A DNA stretch of 64,000 nucleotides from contig OZ251246.1 of the NCBI GenBank assembly GCA_965240325.2, positions 372,001-436,000 on the forward strand, read 5' to 3'. This stretch comes from Rebecca billardiae RCC1528. Its lineage: Eukaryota > Haptophyta. Made by a program: the position numbers and the translations under genes. Shown here piece by piece: positions 47,632-57,961 of this stretch. Position 1 is the stretch's first letter, and each line of letters starts with the position of its first letter. The notes beneath the pieces are model-generated. The model made no database searches, had not been told where the DNA came from, and was given only the letters and a program-made list of their open reading frames with translations.

Positions 47632-48858
47632 ATGGCGCCCACCGGCACGGCGGCCGCCTCGCTTGCCCTGCTGTTTTGTGCAGCGGGGGCGTCGCCCGCT
47701 CTCAGCGCCACTGCCGGCGAGCCCGCGCCGGCCCTCGTCGGGCTCGTCACAGGGGCAAGTTCCGGCATCGGGTTCGAGACCGCCGCACAGCTCGCGGCGT
47801 CAGGCAGATACGAACGCGTGATCCTCGCGTGCCGCACCGTCGCCAAGGCCGCCTCCGCGCGCACCAAGCTCGTCGAGCGCGCGGCTCGGCTCTCTGGCCG
47901 GGGCGTCAACGCGAGCGTGTTCGAGCTGCTCGAGGTCGACCTCTCGAGCATCGAGTCTTCGAGGCGTGCTGGCGCGCAGCTCGCGGCGCGCTCAATCGGT
48001 GGTGCTGGCCGCCACGATCGTATCCATGGCCGTCGCCGCATTGACACCTTGATTCTGAACGCGGGCGTGGCGACGGCCTCGCTCGAGCGCTCGGTAGACG
48101 GACTTGAGCTCGACCTCGCCGTGAGCGTCGTGGGCCACCACGTCCTCACGACAGAGCTCCTGGGTGCCGGCGCGCTCTCGCCTCGGGCGCGCATTGTGAT
48201 CGCCGCCAGCGACGTGGCTCGAGACGTGTTCGTGCCAAGCGCGCCGAGCGCCGAGCGCGAGGGCTCGGCGCGTGCGCGTGCGCGTGCGCGGTCGGGCCGG
48301 CACGACATGGACAGCTTCTACCGCGGCGCCACGGCCGCCGCGGCCGGCAGCCTCGCCAAGGCGCTGGAGCTCATTGCGCGCGGCGAGTACCCACGTGAGT
48401 ACGATGCCTATTCGGCGTATGCGAACGCCAAGGCTTGGGCGGTGTGGTGGGCGCAAGCGCTCGCGCGGCGCGTCCCGCCCGACACGGCGGTTTTGGCTGT
48501 CTCGCCCGGCGCGGTCGGCGGGACGGACATCGGCCGCGCCGTGATGCCCAAGAGCGTGCGCAAGGGCCTCATGTCGCTGGCGCGCTTCGGGCCGATGATC
48601 GGCCTGGGAACGGTCGAGCAAGCAGCGCGCCGATACCTTGACGCCGTGCGCTTTGCCGACGCCAGCCGGCACGTGTCCGGCACCTTCTGGGCGAGCCCGG
48701 CAGGCCGATACTCGGGCAAGCTCACGGAAGTGACGGAGGCGCGCGCGAGCCCGCGCTACTCTGAGTCTGTCTGGCAAGTGCTCACGACGAGACTGACAGA
48801 GCCGGTGCTGCTTGCAACGAGCACGACTCAGCAGTCAGCTGGTTCGGCGGGGGCCTGA
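47632..48858 (+). CDS. Short-chain dehydrogenase/reductase with N-terminal signal
   Basis: 408 codons from the ATG at 47632, which opens a signal-like segment (MAPTGTAAASLALLFCAAGA); the frame is open upstream but less protein-like. SDR signatures are complete: cofactor loop TGASSGIG near residue 42, an EVDLSS aspartate, NAGVA (NNAG-type), a catalytic Ser in the IVIAASDVA strand and the Y-x3-K pair in SAYANAKAW, followed by SPGAV. The shape is that of retinol-dehydrogenase/protochlorophyllide-reductase-like SDRs, NADP(H)-dependent oxidoreductases. The substrate is unknown. The signal suggests ER or plastid targeting. The Arg-rich insert SARARARARSGRHDMDSF before the active site is unusual. 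Confidence 0.88.
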   Translation: MAPTGTAAASLALLFCAAGASPALSATAGEPAPALVGLVTGASSGIGFETAAQLAASGRYERVILACRTVAKAASARTKLVERAARLSGRGVNASVFELLEVDLSSIESSRRAGAQLAARSIGGAGRHDRIHGRRRIDTLILNAGVATASLERSVDGLELDLAVSVVGHHVLTTELLGAGALSPRARIVIAASDVARDVFVPSAPSAEREGSARARARARSGRHDMDSFYRGATAAAAGSLAKALELIARGEYPREYDAYSAYANAKAWAVWWAQALARRVPPDTAVLAVSPGAVGGTDIGRAVMPKSVRKGLMSLARFGPMIGLGTVEQAARRYLDAVRFADASRHVSGTFWASPAGRYSGKLTEVTEARASPRYSESVWQVLTTRLTEPVLLATSTTQQSAGSAGA

Positions 48859-49468
48859 AAGTGGCGGCTGGCGCGCGTATGTGACACTGCGCGCGACGCT
48901 GGCAGCGACGACGAGTGACGGCGTCAGACTACTTATATATACCGCAATATAATGCCATAGTCATACGCCGCCGTCAGTACTCGCCTACTCGGCGACTGTA
49001 GTACGACGTACTCGGTCACTACTCGGTTCTCATGCAAGGTTGGCCACGAAGTCTGTTACGCCTTACGGAGTGAGTGAGTTACGGGCCGCCGTGATGCAGC
49101 CACCGTGACGCGTGCTCCTGTTGACAATGAGACCGACCATCAACTATCAAGTACCAACCGTCGTCGTGATCCCTACAGAGCCGAGGCGCGAGCGATGCCA
49201 AGTCGCAGCGGGGTGCCGCACGCGTCACGTGACGTGACACGTACGTGACACGTCGCGTGTGCGGGTGGAGTCCTCACTTATTCCTCAATAAATCCTCTAA
49301 TCCTCAGCTCAAGAACTGGGTCCGGAGGAGCCTTGATCCGGAACCGCTTCAATCTCCACTGACGACCGCTCGCCGAGCGCCTCGCCCGGGTGCGGAGCCG
49401 GTGAGCAGCGTGTGCGCCGTGTCGCCGTCCCTCATCCGCTGGCACAGCCGCACGGTCGTCTCAGCTCG
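48859..49468. other. Intergenic upstream of the ARM-BTB gene
   Basis: No gene. 49221-49255 has clustered CACGTG/ACGTGAC words (GTCACGTGACGTGACACGTA), possible bZIP/bHLH sites. 48930-48960 is AT-rich. Confidence 0.4.
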
Positions 49469-51331
49469 ATGCATCCGAGCGCCGCGGAGGCGCTGCTCAC
49501 CGAGGCAGACGCTCGGGCGTCGAAGCTCCGTCACACGCGGCTCGACCCCAAGGCGGTGGAGACGCTCCTCGCCGCGCTGCGCGCCCGGCGTCCGGACACG
49601 GAGGCGAGGATCGCGGCGCTCGTCCCGTTCTGCGTCGAAGGGGGCGGCGGCAAAGTAGACGTGGCCACGGAGGCGATCATCCGATCGCAGGCTCTGCCGA
49701 AGCTGGTGCAGCTCCTCGCGCCTGCGCGCACCGCTGAGGTTCAGCTGGCTGCGATGACAGCCATCTTTGCTCTGGAGGATGCCGACGATGGTACTGTGAT
49801 GGATGCACTGATCGAGTGCGGCGTCGTCCGGCCGCTGCAATCGCTGCTGGGCTCGGCCGAGGAGTGCGTGCAAGCCCGGGCAGCAAATCTGCTCGGCTTG
49901 ATTTCCGTCTACTATGAAGAAGCTGACGTCGCAGAGGCGCGCGCCAGCATGCCGCAGATCATCCCGCTGCTGCGCTCTGCAAGCGAGATGGTGCAAGGTG
50001 ATGCAGCACATGCCATGGGCTACTTCGCTATGACGCCCAGGCTGCTGCGCGAGAGCACTCTGGACGATGCCATCCCGCCGCTCGTGTCGGTGCTGGGGGC
50101 TGACGACGCGCGCGCGCAGCTTGGGGCAGCCGGTGCCATAAGCTCACTCGCTTGCATCTCGCGGCGCCACACGGCATTGATGGACGAGGGCCTCTGCGAG
50201 CGCATGGTGCAGCTGCTGCTGGCCACGTGGGAGGGCTCTGGCCATACCCGTCTGCGGTCCGAAGCAGCGGGCCATGCTGCTGTAGCGCTGCGACGCATCT
50301 TCGAGAATAGCGCCAAGCATCGCGCATCCATTGCGCGCACGCCTGGCCTTGTCGGCGCGCTGATGCGCATTCGGCACAGCTCTAAGGAGAAGGTGGGGCG
50401 CGATGCTGTATCGAAGGTGGAGAAATTGCTCGACGTCCTGCTGCGCTGCGACCACAAGGACGTGCCCCGCCTTCTGCTCGCCTCAGCAGGCGAGTCACTC
50501 GCACAGCTCGCTCACAGCGAGGCCGAGCTGCGCGGTGCGCATGCGCGGCTGCATGCCAAGCTGAGCGCTCTGGCCGATGCGGTGGGCGAGCCCACGCGGC
50601 AGCACGACGTGGTGCTGCGGTGCGCGGACGGCACCGAGCTTGGCGCGAGCCGGCTGCTGCTCGCGCGGCACTCCGAGTACTACGAGGCGCAGCTGGGCGG
50701 CGGGCTGGCGGAGGGCAGCCAGCGCGAGGTCCGGGCCGACCCGGACTTCTCCGGCACGGTGCACGAGGCGCTGCTGCGCCAGCTGCACTCGGCGGGGGAG
50801 GTGCCGCTGCCGGCCGAGCCGTCGGTGCTGCTCGAGCTGCTGCGGCTGGCGAGGAAGCTGCAGCCGCCAACGCCGCCAGCAGCTGCGGGCTCGGAGAATG
50901 CGCCTGCCGCGCAAGCTGAGGGCAATGTGCTGGCGGGCGTGGCGCGTCGGTGCGAGGACGCGCTGCTGGCTGCTCTGGACGTGGACAACTGCCTCGACCT
51001 GCTGCGGCACGCCAAGGCGGCGGGCGGGTGCGCTCGGCTGGTAGAGGGCGTGCGCGCGCTGGCGAAGCAGCAGATCAAGGTGATCGTGAAGCAGGAGCGC
51101 TGGGCAGCGTACGTCCGCGACGACCCGGTCGAGGCGTGTGCGCTGATGCAGGCGCTTGCCGTCGATTTGGCCGACGACTACGAGCGCGCGTCCAAGCGAC
51201 AGCGCGTGCAGGATCAGGACGATGACGAGGACGACGACGACGGCGACTCCTCAGTCGGCTCAGACTCAAAGTCTGAGGCAGACGACTCCTCGGTGGCGGA
51301 CGATTCTGAGTTAGCAGACAATGCTGAGTGA
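49469..51331 (+). CDS. ARM-repeat and BTB-domain protein with acidic tail
   Basis: 620 codons from the ATG at 49469 (MHPSAAEALLTEADARAS), intronless. Residues 20 to about 330 are armadillo/HEAT-type helices (ALPKLVQLLAPARTAEVQLA, CGVVRPLQSLLGSAEECVQ, DAIPPLVSVLGADDARAQLG, AAGAISSLACISR). Residues about 370-480 form a BTB/POZ domain (QHDVVLRCADGTELGASRLL, ARHSEYYEAQLGGG), followed by a BACK-like helical part. The C-terminus has a basic KRQR cluster and a long Asp/Glu/Ser tail (DQDDDEDDDDGDSSVGSDS). ARM-BTB proteins of plants (ABAP1/ARIA type) act as CUL3 ubiquitin-ligase adaptors or nuclear regulators; by analogy this may be nuclear. Convergent with the next gene, 269 bp apart. Confidence 0.85.
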   Translation: MHPSAAEALLTEADARASKLRHTRLDPKAVETLLAALRARRPDTEARIAALVPFCVEGGGGKVDVATEAIIRSQALPKLVQLLAPARTAEVQLAAMTAIFALEDADDGTVMDALIECGVVRPLQSLLGSAEECVQARAANLLGLISVYYEEADVAEARASMPQIIPLLRSASEMVQGDAAHAMGYFAMTPRLLRESTLDDAIPPLVSVLGADDARAQLGAAGAISSLACISRRHTALMDEGLCERMVQLLLATWEGSGHTRLRSEAAGHAAVALRRIFENSAKHRASIARTPGLVGALMRIRHSSKEKVGRDAVSKVEKLLDVLLRCDHKDVPRLLLASAGESLAQLAHSEAELRGAHARLHAKLSALADAVGEPTRQHDVVLRCADGTELGASRLLLARHSEYYEAQLGGGLAEGSQREVRADPDFSGTVHEALLRQLHSAGEVPLPAEPSVLLELLRLARKLQPPTPPAAAGSENAPAAQAEGNVLAGVARRCEDALLAALDVDNCLDLLRHAKAAGGCARLVEGVRALAKQQIKVIVKQERWAAYVRDDPVEACALMQALAVDLADDYERASKRQRVQDQDDDEDDDDGDSSVGSDSKSEADDSSVADDSELADNAE

Positions 51332-51600
51332 CAGCTGACGTCTGGAGTGACTGACGATGCCACTCGGATGTCGTCCGGATGACGTGATGAGCACTGTACG
51401 TCGGAGCTTGTACGGGCAGTAGCAGTCGATCTTATAATATTATTATGATGGCTGTACCGTCTCAGACACGGAAGATCCGGAATAATTATTAATACACATA
51501 TATATATATAAATGGTCATATCGATCTATCTGATCATTCGTCGTCGTGTGAATAATAATAAAGATATATATCGACGAGTGACGACACTTGATCAATAAAC
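51332..51600. other. Convergent 3' intergenic region
   Basis: AT-rich, with TA runs at about 51497-51511 and AATAATAATAAAG near 51552. Shared 3' UTR/polyadenylation zone of two convergent genes. Confidence 0.45.
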
Positions 51601-53979
51601 TCAAAGCCGGATCAGCCGTGTGTTCATCGTGCGGCGCTCATGGTTTGCGTACATGCCGGTGTCCGACTCGGCGTAGGTGTCTCCGCCAGAGCCAATGTCG
51701 CCGACTGCGATCGCCTCGTTGATCGCGACGACCCACGCCTTCGCGGCCGAGCCGAACTCGCAGACGAAGATCATGTCGGGCTTGGGCTTCTCGGTCCTCT
51801 GCTTGGGCGCCGCCGCCGTCGCCGCGCCACTGCCGCCGGCCGCCATGTCGTGCGGCGGCTTGAACTTGACGACCACGGTGCGATCGGCGCGCGTCTCGGC
51901 GGCGAGGACGGGACCGACCGGGTCGCCGTCGACGCTGGGAACGAAGAGGCCCACGCCGTACGACTTGGCCGAGTCGTTCGACACCCTGCGCGGCCCGACG
52001 CCCGCGCCCAGCGCCGCGCGGTCGGCGCCCTCGTCCTCATCTGGTGGGTCGGAGAGCAGGTGAGCACTCAGGAGCCGGCTCGCAGGGTAGCGCTTGCGTA
52101 GCGGGCGGCGGGTGGGGTTGAGGCCGGGCAGGCGCTGGATCATGAGCCCCTCGCCCGTCGTCACGCGGAGCTTCACGCGGACGTACTTGGGCGGAAGCAC
52201 CCCGCCCATGCGCGGGACCACCTGCCGCAGACCGAGCTGGCGCAGCCTGCGGGCGCGCGGCGCGCGATTCGCCGCGAGAGGCGGCAGCGGCGCGCGCACA
52301 CACGCGCCATGGGGGCAGGGGCGGGTGAGCGGACGCGGCGCGCGTGCGATCGCGCGCGCGCGCTCGCGCTCCCGCCCTCGCGCGGAGGCGCGTGCGAGGG
52401 CGCGCACCAGGTTTCGTCGCGGAGGAGGTCGGCCTTGTCCGTCCCCGAGGCTGAGGGCTCGAAGGAAGAGACCGCGCGCGCGCCTTCTCCCTGCGCAACC
52501 GAGCGCTCGACCGGCGCGGCGCGCGCGAGCGCGCGCTTCTCCTCCAGCTTGTCGAGAGCGTCGTGCAGCGCCCCGCGCCGGAGGTCCACGCCCGAGACCC
52601 AATCAGACATGGCCCCCGCCAGTGGCTGCGGGCGGCGCGGCGGCGCGTGAACGGAGGGTGATGCACACGGCGCGCGGCGCGGCGCGTGCGCGCGCGGCGG
52701 GCACCGCGCGAGGGGCGTTGGTAGTCAGCATGATGGCATACGCGTCCGGCTGCGCACGGCGCGCGCCGCGCGGGCTCGGAGCCGCGGCTGTCCCCGCGCG
52801 CGCACGCCATGCCGGCGCCCGCCGCGCCGAGCGCCCCATCCAACGCGGCGCGCGCACGCGCGTCGCGAGCACGGCTGCAATTACTCCGCAGGGGCGGTCG
52901 AGGTGGCGGCCCTGAGCCCGCGCCGCACGGCGCACCGCCGCGCCGCACGGTGCATCCCGCGGCGCACCCCACGGCGCACTGCCGCACCGCGCGGCGCTAC
53001 CCGCGGCGGCGCACCCCACGGCGCACCGCCGCGCCGCGCGGCGCTCCCCGCCGCGGCGGCGCACCTCCACAGCTCGCAGATTCTGCGGCAGCAGCAGCTC
53101 CAGTGGCAAGTCGTGACGGAGTGCGGTGGAGAGGTCCCGGACTATGTGGCGCATCACCGCCTCGACCTCGGCGGCGACGCCGCCGGTGTGGTCCTCCTCC
53201 GCCTCGCCGGCCTCATCGGCACCGTCGCGCACCGCGCCCAGCTGCTTCTGCGTGCCCGGCCGCGCCTCGTTCCTCCGCAGAGGGCCGCGGGGAGTCTTGC
53301 GCGAGAACACGAAAGCAAACTCGCCGCGGCCGCGGTGGAAGACGCGCGTGCGGATGCCCTTGACCGTGAGCGCGCGCACGCGGGACTCGACGCCGGGGAT
53401 GCTCAGCACGCGCAGGCTCGACGCCAGCGGCGCCGCCTCCGTGTAGTAGGGCATGTTGGGCGCAGTCTCCCGCAACACCGCACCGGTCAGCATCACCGCC
53501 GCGAGCTGCCAGCAGCGCTCGCCGATGGCGGAGAGGATGTGCAGGTCGCAGACGGAGACCGCGACCTGCACGTCCTTGCCGCGAATCTGCAGCTGCTCCA
53601 GGTGCATCATCAGCGCCGACTCGTTGTCCAGCAGCGTGTCCACATCGAGCCACAGCGCGGCCGAGTGGTCGGCCGGCGTGCGCACGGCGAGGCTCCACTC
53701 GACGCGCGTGTGGTCGATGGTGTCCTCGACGCGCTCGAGCCGGCGCAAGAGGTTATCGGGCGTGCCGTCGTTCAGCTTGATCTGCCGCTCCGCCGCCATC
53801 TTGCGCCAGCGGTCGCCCAGCATCTTCAGCTCCGCCATCTGCCGTACGAGCGTGATGTCCGTCGTGACGTATGCCTCAGTCTCGGAGAGCTGCACGGCCG
53901 CGGAGCGCTGCATGTCGCGCGGGTCGACATGGCCGCGACGGAAGACCGAGTTGTAGCACCGCGTCACCGCGGCGAACAT
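51601..53979 (-). CDS. Uncharacterised 592-residue protein, PH-like C-terminus, three exons
   Basis: Exons complement 53979..53065, 52625..52408 and 52246..51601. Introns of 439 and 161 bp have donors GTGCGCC and GTGCGCG and CAG acceptors; all joints keep the frame (split Trp at the second). The N-terminal 300 residues are helical with coiled-coil character (LVRQMAELKMLGDRWRKMAA, LLRRLERVEDTIDHTRVEW), then an Arg-rich hinge (KTPRGPLRRNEARPG). The end (residues about 480-570) resembles a PH domain: VLAAETRADRTVVVKFKPPH, DMIFVCEFGSAAKAWVVAIN with the conserved Trp of the last helix. A membrane- or lipid-associated scaffold is a guess. The first intron is a dense run of GCACCGCCGCGCC-type repeats. 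Confidence 0.75.
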
Positions 53980-55040
53980 CTGCCCTCACGTGCACGCGCT
54001 GGCGGGCTCGCCTGCCGGCACCAGGATTCGATGGCGCACACGGGCTGTGCGCGCAAGCAGCGCTCAACGCGCCTGCCGCCTGGTGATGAACCAATTATTG
54101 AGAGTGAACGATGATGACGGTTTTTGGCGTGCGCTCATTTTTGCCCGTGCATGTCCGGACGCACGGCACCGGACGCACGGGTGCCGATTGAGGGTTGGGC
54201 AGCTTCTCCAGCAGCGGAGCAGCCGGCGCAGCCAGCGCACGGCTGTACTCATGAGCGAGTTGTCGTGATCAAGAGTGGCAACTTCCATGACACTGGTGAG
54301 CAAGCACGGCAACATGGCCACGAGCTCGGTTGAGGCGAATGGTATGCCGAGGCCTGCAGGACCGCTCACGCTGCCGCGAGCCGTCGTGCCGTGCGAGCAG
54401 GACCTCCTAAGACGCCATGTGTCTTCTCAACTGGACTGTGAGTGATGAGCCGTGTGACGGTGCAAGCGCTCACGCGCAGCCGATCGTGCGCTCCACGCAA
54501 GTGTGCCCGGCTTATCGCTCCGTCGTTGGCGCTCGACCGCACGGCGCGTGGCAAACAAATTCTGGTTGTGGTGCCGGGCGGCGCAATTACAAGTGTCATC
54601 AGGTCCGTATCATGCTGTAGTAAAAACCGTCCTTCGCGTTGGCAGCACGCGGCGTTGATGTTGAGTAGCATCGTAACTCACAAGTCACAGTCGGACATAT
54701 ACCGAAGACGGTGTGCGTCAGCAAAGCGCCTCGGCTGTTGATGGTGGGCAGTGCCGTGCCGTCATCACAACACATGGTCCGAGTCGTCTGTACAAAATGG
54801 GCAACACGACGACTCCGTCTTCAACGATTCATCATGAGAAGGATGTGTACTCTGACAGCTGCCAAGCTGGCATGAGTCAAAACTGATGCATGGCGGTGCT
54901 GCGCTGGCATCTTCCGGCGGGGCAGTCAGCCGGCGTCGACACCGGCCGCCGATCACACGAACAGCGCATACGCATGCACGCCATGGACGTGCACGGAGCA
55001 CGCGAGAGGCTACGGCCGCGCACGGCCGTGCATGCTGCTG
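53980..55040. other. Region without a supported gene
   Basis: Contains promoter sequence for the minus-strand gene ending at 53979. The remainder shows only chance frames and no repeats that I could pair within the window. Confidence 0.4.
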
Positions 55041-55730
55041 TCAGTCACTGGAGGACGCGCCGATCTGCAGCCACGAGACGAGTGCATGCAGGCTCTGAGG
55101 CACGATGTGCGGTGCGTGCGTGCGATGCAGCATGCTCGCGTCCATGCTGATCGCGTCTGCCAGCGGCACGGCTTGCATGAACAGGCCGCAGTCCACCTCG
55201 GGTACGCGCGTGTGCTCGTGAAGCATGCGCTTGAGCTCGCGCTCCGCGCGCGCCTCAAGCTGAGCGATGGCGACAGGCGCCACAGCAGCCTGCTGCTGCA
55301 TGCGCGTCACGTCCAGCATGGCGTCGACGACCTGCTCAACGCCGTGGGCCGGAAGGACGAGGACGTTCGATGCCTCCGCGGGTATCGTCAGCTGCACCGT
55401 GCTCAGGTGCTCGAGCGGGCAGATCACGACGGGCAGGCGGAACGTGCGCGCGAACTTGGACACGTCGAGGTGCGGCTGATCGGTGTCGCAAACGATCACG
55501 CCGATGCCGTGCTGGAAGATGACGTCTGCGGAGAGGCTGGGCGTGCCGACGAAGCGCGTGCCATGCGGCATGGCACGCTCGAGCGTCGCGTGCAGATCTG
55601 AGTGGAGGAGCGCCTCCCGGATGACGATCGGTTTGATCGTCATCGTGGCCGGCAACGTCCAGCAACCGGCTCCCCGCGAGCGGACCACGCACGCGTGCGG
55701 CACGCCGCGCGCACGCGTGGCGCCGGCCAT
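55041..55730 (-). CDS. Hypothetical protein, possibly SPO16-like
   Basis: 229 codons from the ATG at 55730; an internal Met at 55643 (MTIKPIVIREALLHSD) may be the true start, because everything before it is basic and unstructured. The core alternates strands and helices: FVGTPSLSADVIFQHGIGVI, VCDTDQPHLDVSKFARTF, RLPVVICPLEHLSTVQLTIP, NVLVLPAHGVEQVVDAMLDV. This order (SLSxDVIF, VIxD, strand with ICP/VLS, VLPxH followed by a helix) recalls the XPF-nuclease-like fold of SPO16/C1orf146, the partner of SHOC1/ZIP2 in meiotic crossover formation. That is a from-memory resemblance only. Intronless, single domain, no signal. Confidence 0.55.
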   Translation of the reverse strand: MAGATRARGVPHACVVRSRGAGCWTLPATMTIKPIVIREALLHSDLHATLERAMPHGTRFVGTPSLSADVIFQHGIGVIVCDTDQPHLDVSKFARTFRLPVVICPLEHLSTVQLTIPAEASNVLVLPAHGVEQVVDAMLDVTRMQQQAAVAPVAIAQLEARAERELKRMLHEHTRVPEVDCGLFMQAVPLADAISMDASMLHRTHAPHIVPQSLHALVSWLQIGASSSD

Positions 55731-56538
55731 TTTTATTTTTTCGTCGTCAGTACGTAATGCGTCGTTGGCTTAATTAGGCTGCTCACGACACCGTCACCGT
55801 GAGCCCGCCTCGAAGTACGCCGCCGAGAGAGATGCGGCCGCACATGGTGGCGGTGTGCCACCATGTGCGGCAGCTCGTGCAATAATGTGCCACGGGCCCG
55901 CTTCCTTGAGCCCCACGTGGTGCCACGACTGAGCGTCAGCGTCGATGCGCGGTCGCGCTGCCCACGGCACTGGTCGGCCGCCTGCGCCAGCCAGTCTGAG
56001 CCAGAGACGCCCAGACGGCACGGAGACCGGAGTCAGCACCGAGTGCCGCGCGGACCATCACGACAGCCAGGTGCCGATCCGAGCGTTGCGCTGCCCGGAC
56101 GCGCGCTGTGCACAGGCACGCGGCGGCGTGCGCGCGGCGTGCACACCGTGGCAGCCGCGCGTTCGCGTGCCCGCACTGATGCGAAGCCCGGAGCGCTCTG
56201 GCGGACCGCGGTCCGCGACAGCCGCGGCGCGCGTGCGCGCCGTGCTCCTGCCAGCTCGGAGTCAGTCGTCGAGCACGCAGGCCGCGCGCGCCGCCAGCGC
56301 GCGCGGTGCCGCCAGCGAAGTATGCCAATCGTACGGCTGGCCGCAGTGGCCGTGGCGCGAGCGCGAACGTCCGCGGGCGCACGGGGCTGGGCCCGAGCCA
56401 GGCCGTCGTGACAGTTGGGCGCGCGTCTGCCAATTGCGCCGCCGGGCGCAAGCGCCGGCGCGGCGGCAGCGAGCGCCAGCGAGCGAGCGCGCCGGCGCGG
56501 CTGCGTGGCGGTGGCGGTGGCGCGTGCGTCGTGGGGCC
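55731..56538. other. GC-rich stretch without a supported gene
   Basis: Overlapping Arg/Ala/Pro-rich frames on both strands are typical shadows of GC-rich non-coding DNA. It includes the promoter of the minus-strand gene at 55730 and the 3' region of the phosphatase gene. Confidence 0.4.
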
Positions 56539-57557
56539 TCAGCACCCCGTCGGCGCCGGCCCGTTGCTCATGCTGCCCCCCGGGTATAAATCCTGCGGCG
56601 TGAGGCTGATCGTCCCATACATATCCTTCTCGAGAGTGATTAGGAATTGCATAAAGCCGCTATTCGGCTGCACGAACCGGCACGAGTCGACGTGGTGCAG
56701 CGAGCGCTTGAGGGTCCACTTTTTGGTGACCATCAAGTAGCCAATCACAATGGTCGCGGAGCGCGACATCCCCGCTCGACAGTGCACGAGCACGCGACCG
56801 CCCGTTTCCCTGCGCGGCGCGGCGCGGCGGCAGCGGCGGCGGCGGCGGTGGCGGTTCCGAGGGCGGCGGCTGCGGTGAGCGCGGGCGCGCGGCTCGAGTG
56901 CTGCACGGCCAGGCGCGGGCGTGGCGCGGGCGGCGCGGGCGCGGTGTGCCGTACGCGCGCGCACCTAGCGCGTGTGATGAACTCGCAGGCCCCCGCGAAG
57001 TGCTCGCCGATATTCGCGTCTATACGGTCTTTGACCGCACAGCGCTTGTAGGTGAGCCTCCGCGGCATATCGCCAACGTCCTTGTTCTCATAGAAGTTGG
57101 GGATGTCCTGCGTCACGTTGAGCACGTGTGTGACGCCGAGGCTGTTGAGCCGGTCTGACTCGCCCGCGGTCATGCGGTCGCCGAGATAGAGGAAGCCGGG
57201 CAGGATCTCGCCCTGCACAGGCGGCGCGCACGCAAAGCGCGCAGCGCGTCACGAGCGCGAGCGCGGCGCGCGCGCGGCCGCGCGGCGTCGGCGCCGCGCG
57301 CGGGCGGGAGGGAGGCGAGCGCGTGCCTTCCACGAGTCCTCCATCACGTGTGGACCTCGCGGGCTCGAGCCCAGCTCGAGCGAGAGGCCGCCAATCCGCG
57401 GGCTGCGTGACGAGGAGCACTCGACTGTCAGCGCATGGCTCTCCTTCTCCTCCGTCAAGCCGTCGAGGTTCAGGCTCATCAGCGCCGGGGTGGGGCGTTT
57501 TATCGACGGCTTGGCCGGGATCCCGGGCGGCTTGACCGCCGGCTGCGTGTCCGTCAT
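56539..57557 (-). CDS. Dual-specificity protein phosphatase, three exons
   Basis: Exons complement 57557..57327, 57212..56965 and 56809..56539 give 249 residues. The first intron has a GC donor (AAG/GCACGC), the second GTGCGC; acceptors are CAG. The second splice restores ITRARETGGRVLVHC, which supports it. Residues 1-77 (MTDTQPAVKPPGIPAKPSIK onward) are disordered and Ser/Pro-rich. The catalytic domain follows: GEILPGFLYLGDRMTAGESD, LGVTHVLNVTQDIPNFYE, the general-acid loop AVKDRIDANIGEHF, and the P-loop HCRAGMSRSAT with catalytic Cys170 and Arg176, then IVIGYLMVTKKWTLKRSLHH. Complete DUSP motifs predict an active Tyr/Ser/Thr phosphatase, perhaps of MAP kinases. The start at 57557 is the first ATG in frame. 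Confidence 0.88.
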
Positions 57558-57961
57558 CGCGCCTGCGTGCCGAGCGCGGGCGTGGGCGGCGGGCACTCCC
57601 CAAGGAGGGCCTTGGCCCCACTATGACTCCGAGCGACTGTCCGGGCGCGGGGGCGCGCTTGCGCTGCATCCGCGATAGATAGATACGTCCGGACCGAGCC
57701 GGACCAGTAAAAACGTCGGTAAATGCCCAACGCTTACTTATGAGAATGGAGTGAGATGTGATGGGCGAGACAAGGCGAGATGTTCGCTGTTTTCATATAA
57801 TCATGCACACCGCAACCAGTGGCTTCCGCCCGCCCGATGAGTATGATGGGACGAATGACGGATGCTACCCGCCATGGATAGTAAAGAGATACGAGTGGGC
57901 AATCTGCCAATCTGCGATGAAACCGATGATGAACAGGCCTCGTCAGCAGATTTCAAAAACG
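57558..57961. promoter_or_regulatory. Divergent promoter region, phosphatase / coiled-coil gene
   Basis: 404 bp between oppositely oriented starts. The centre (57710-57800) is AT-richer. The plus-strand frame stays open upstream of 57962 to 57758, so translation there might begin earlier. Confidence 0.4.

Noticed and set aside
53000-53060. Coding continuation of exon 1 of the PH-like gene
   Set aside because: The frame beyond 53065 is a GCACCGCCGCGCC low-complexity run. Treating it as an intron restores a clean joint to the next exon.
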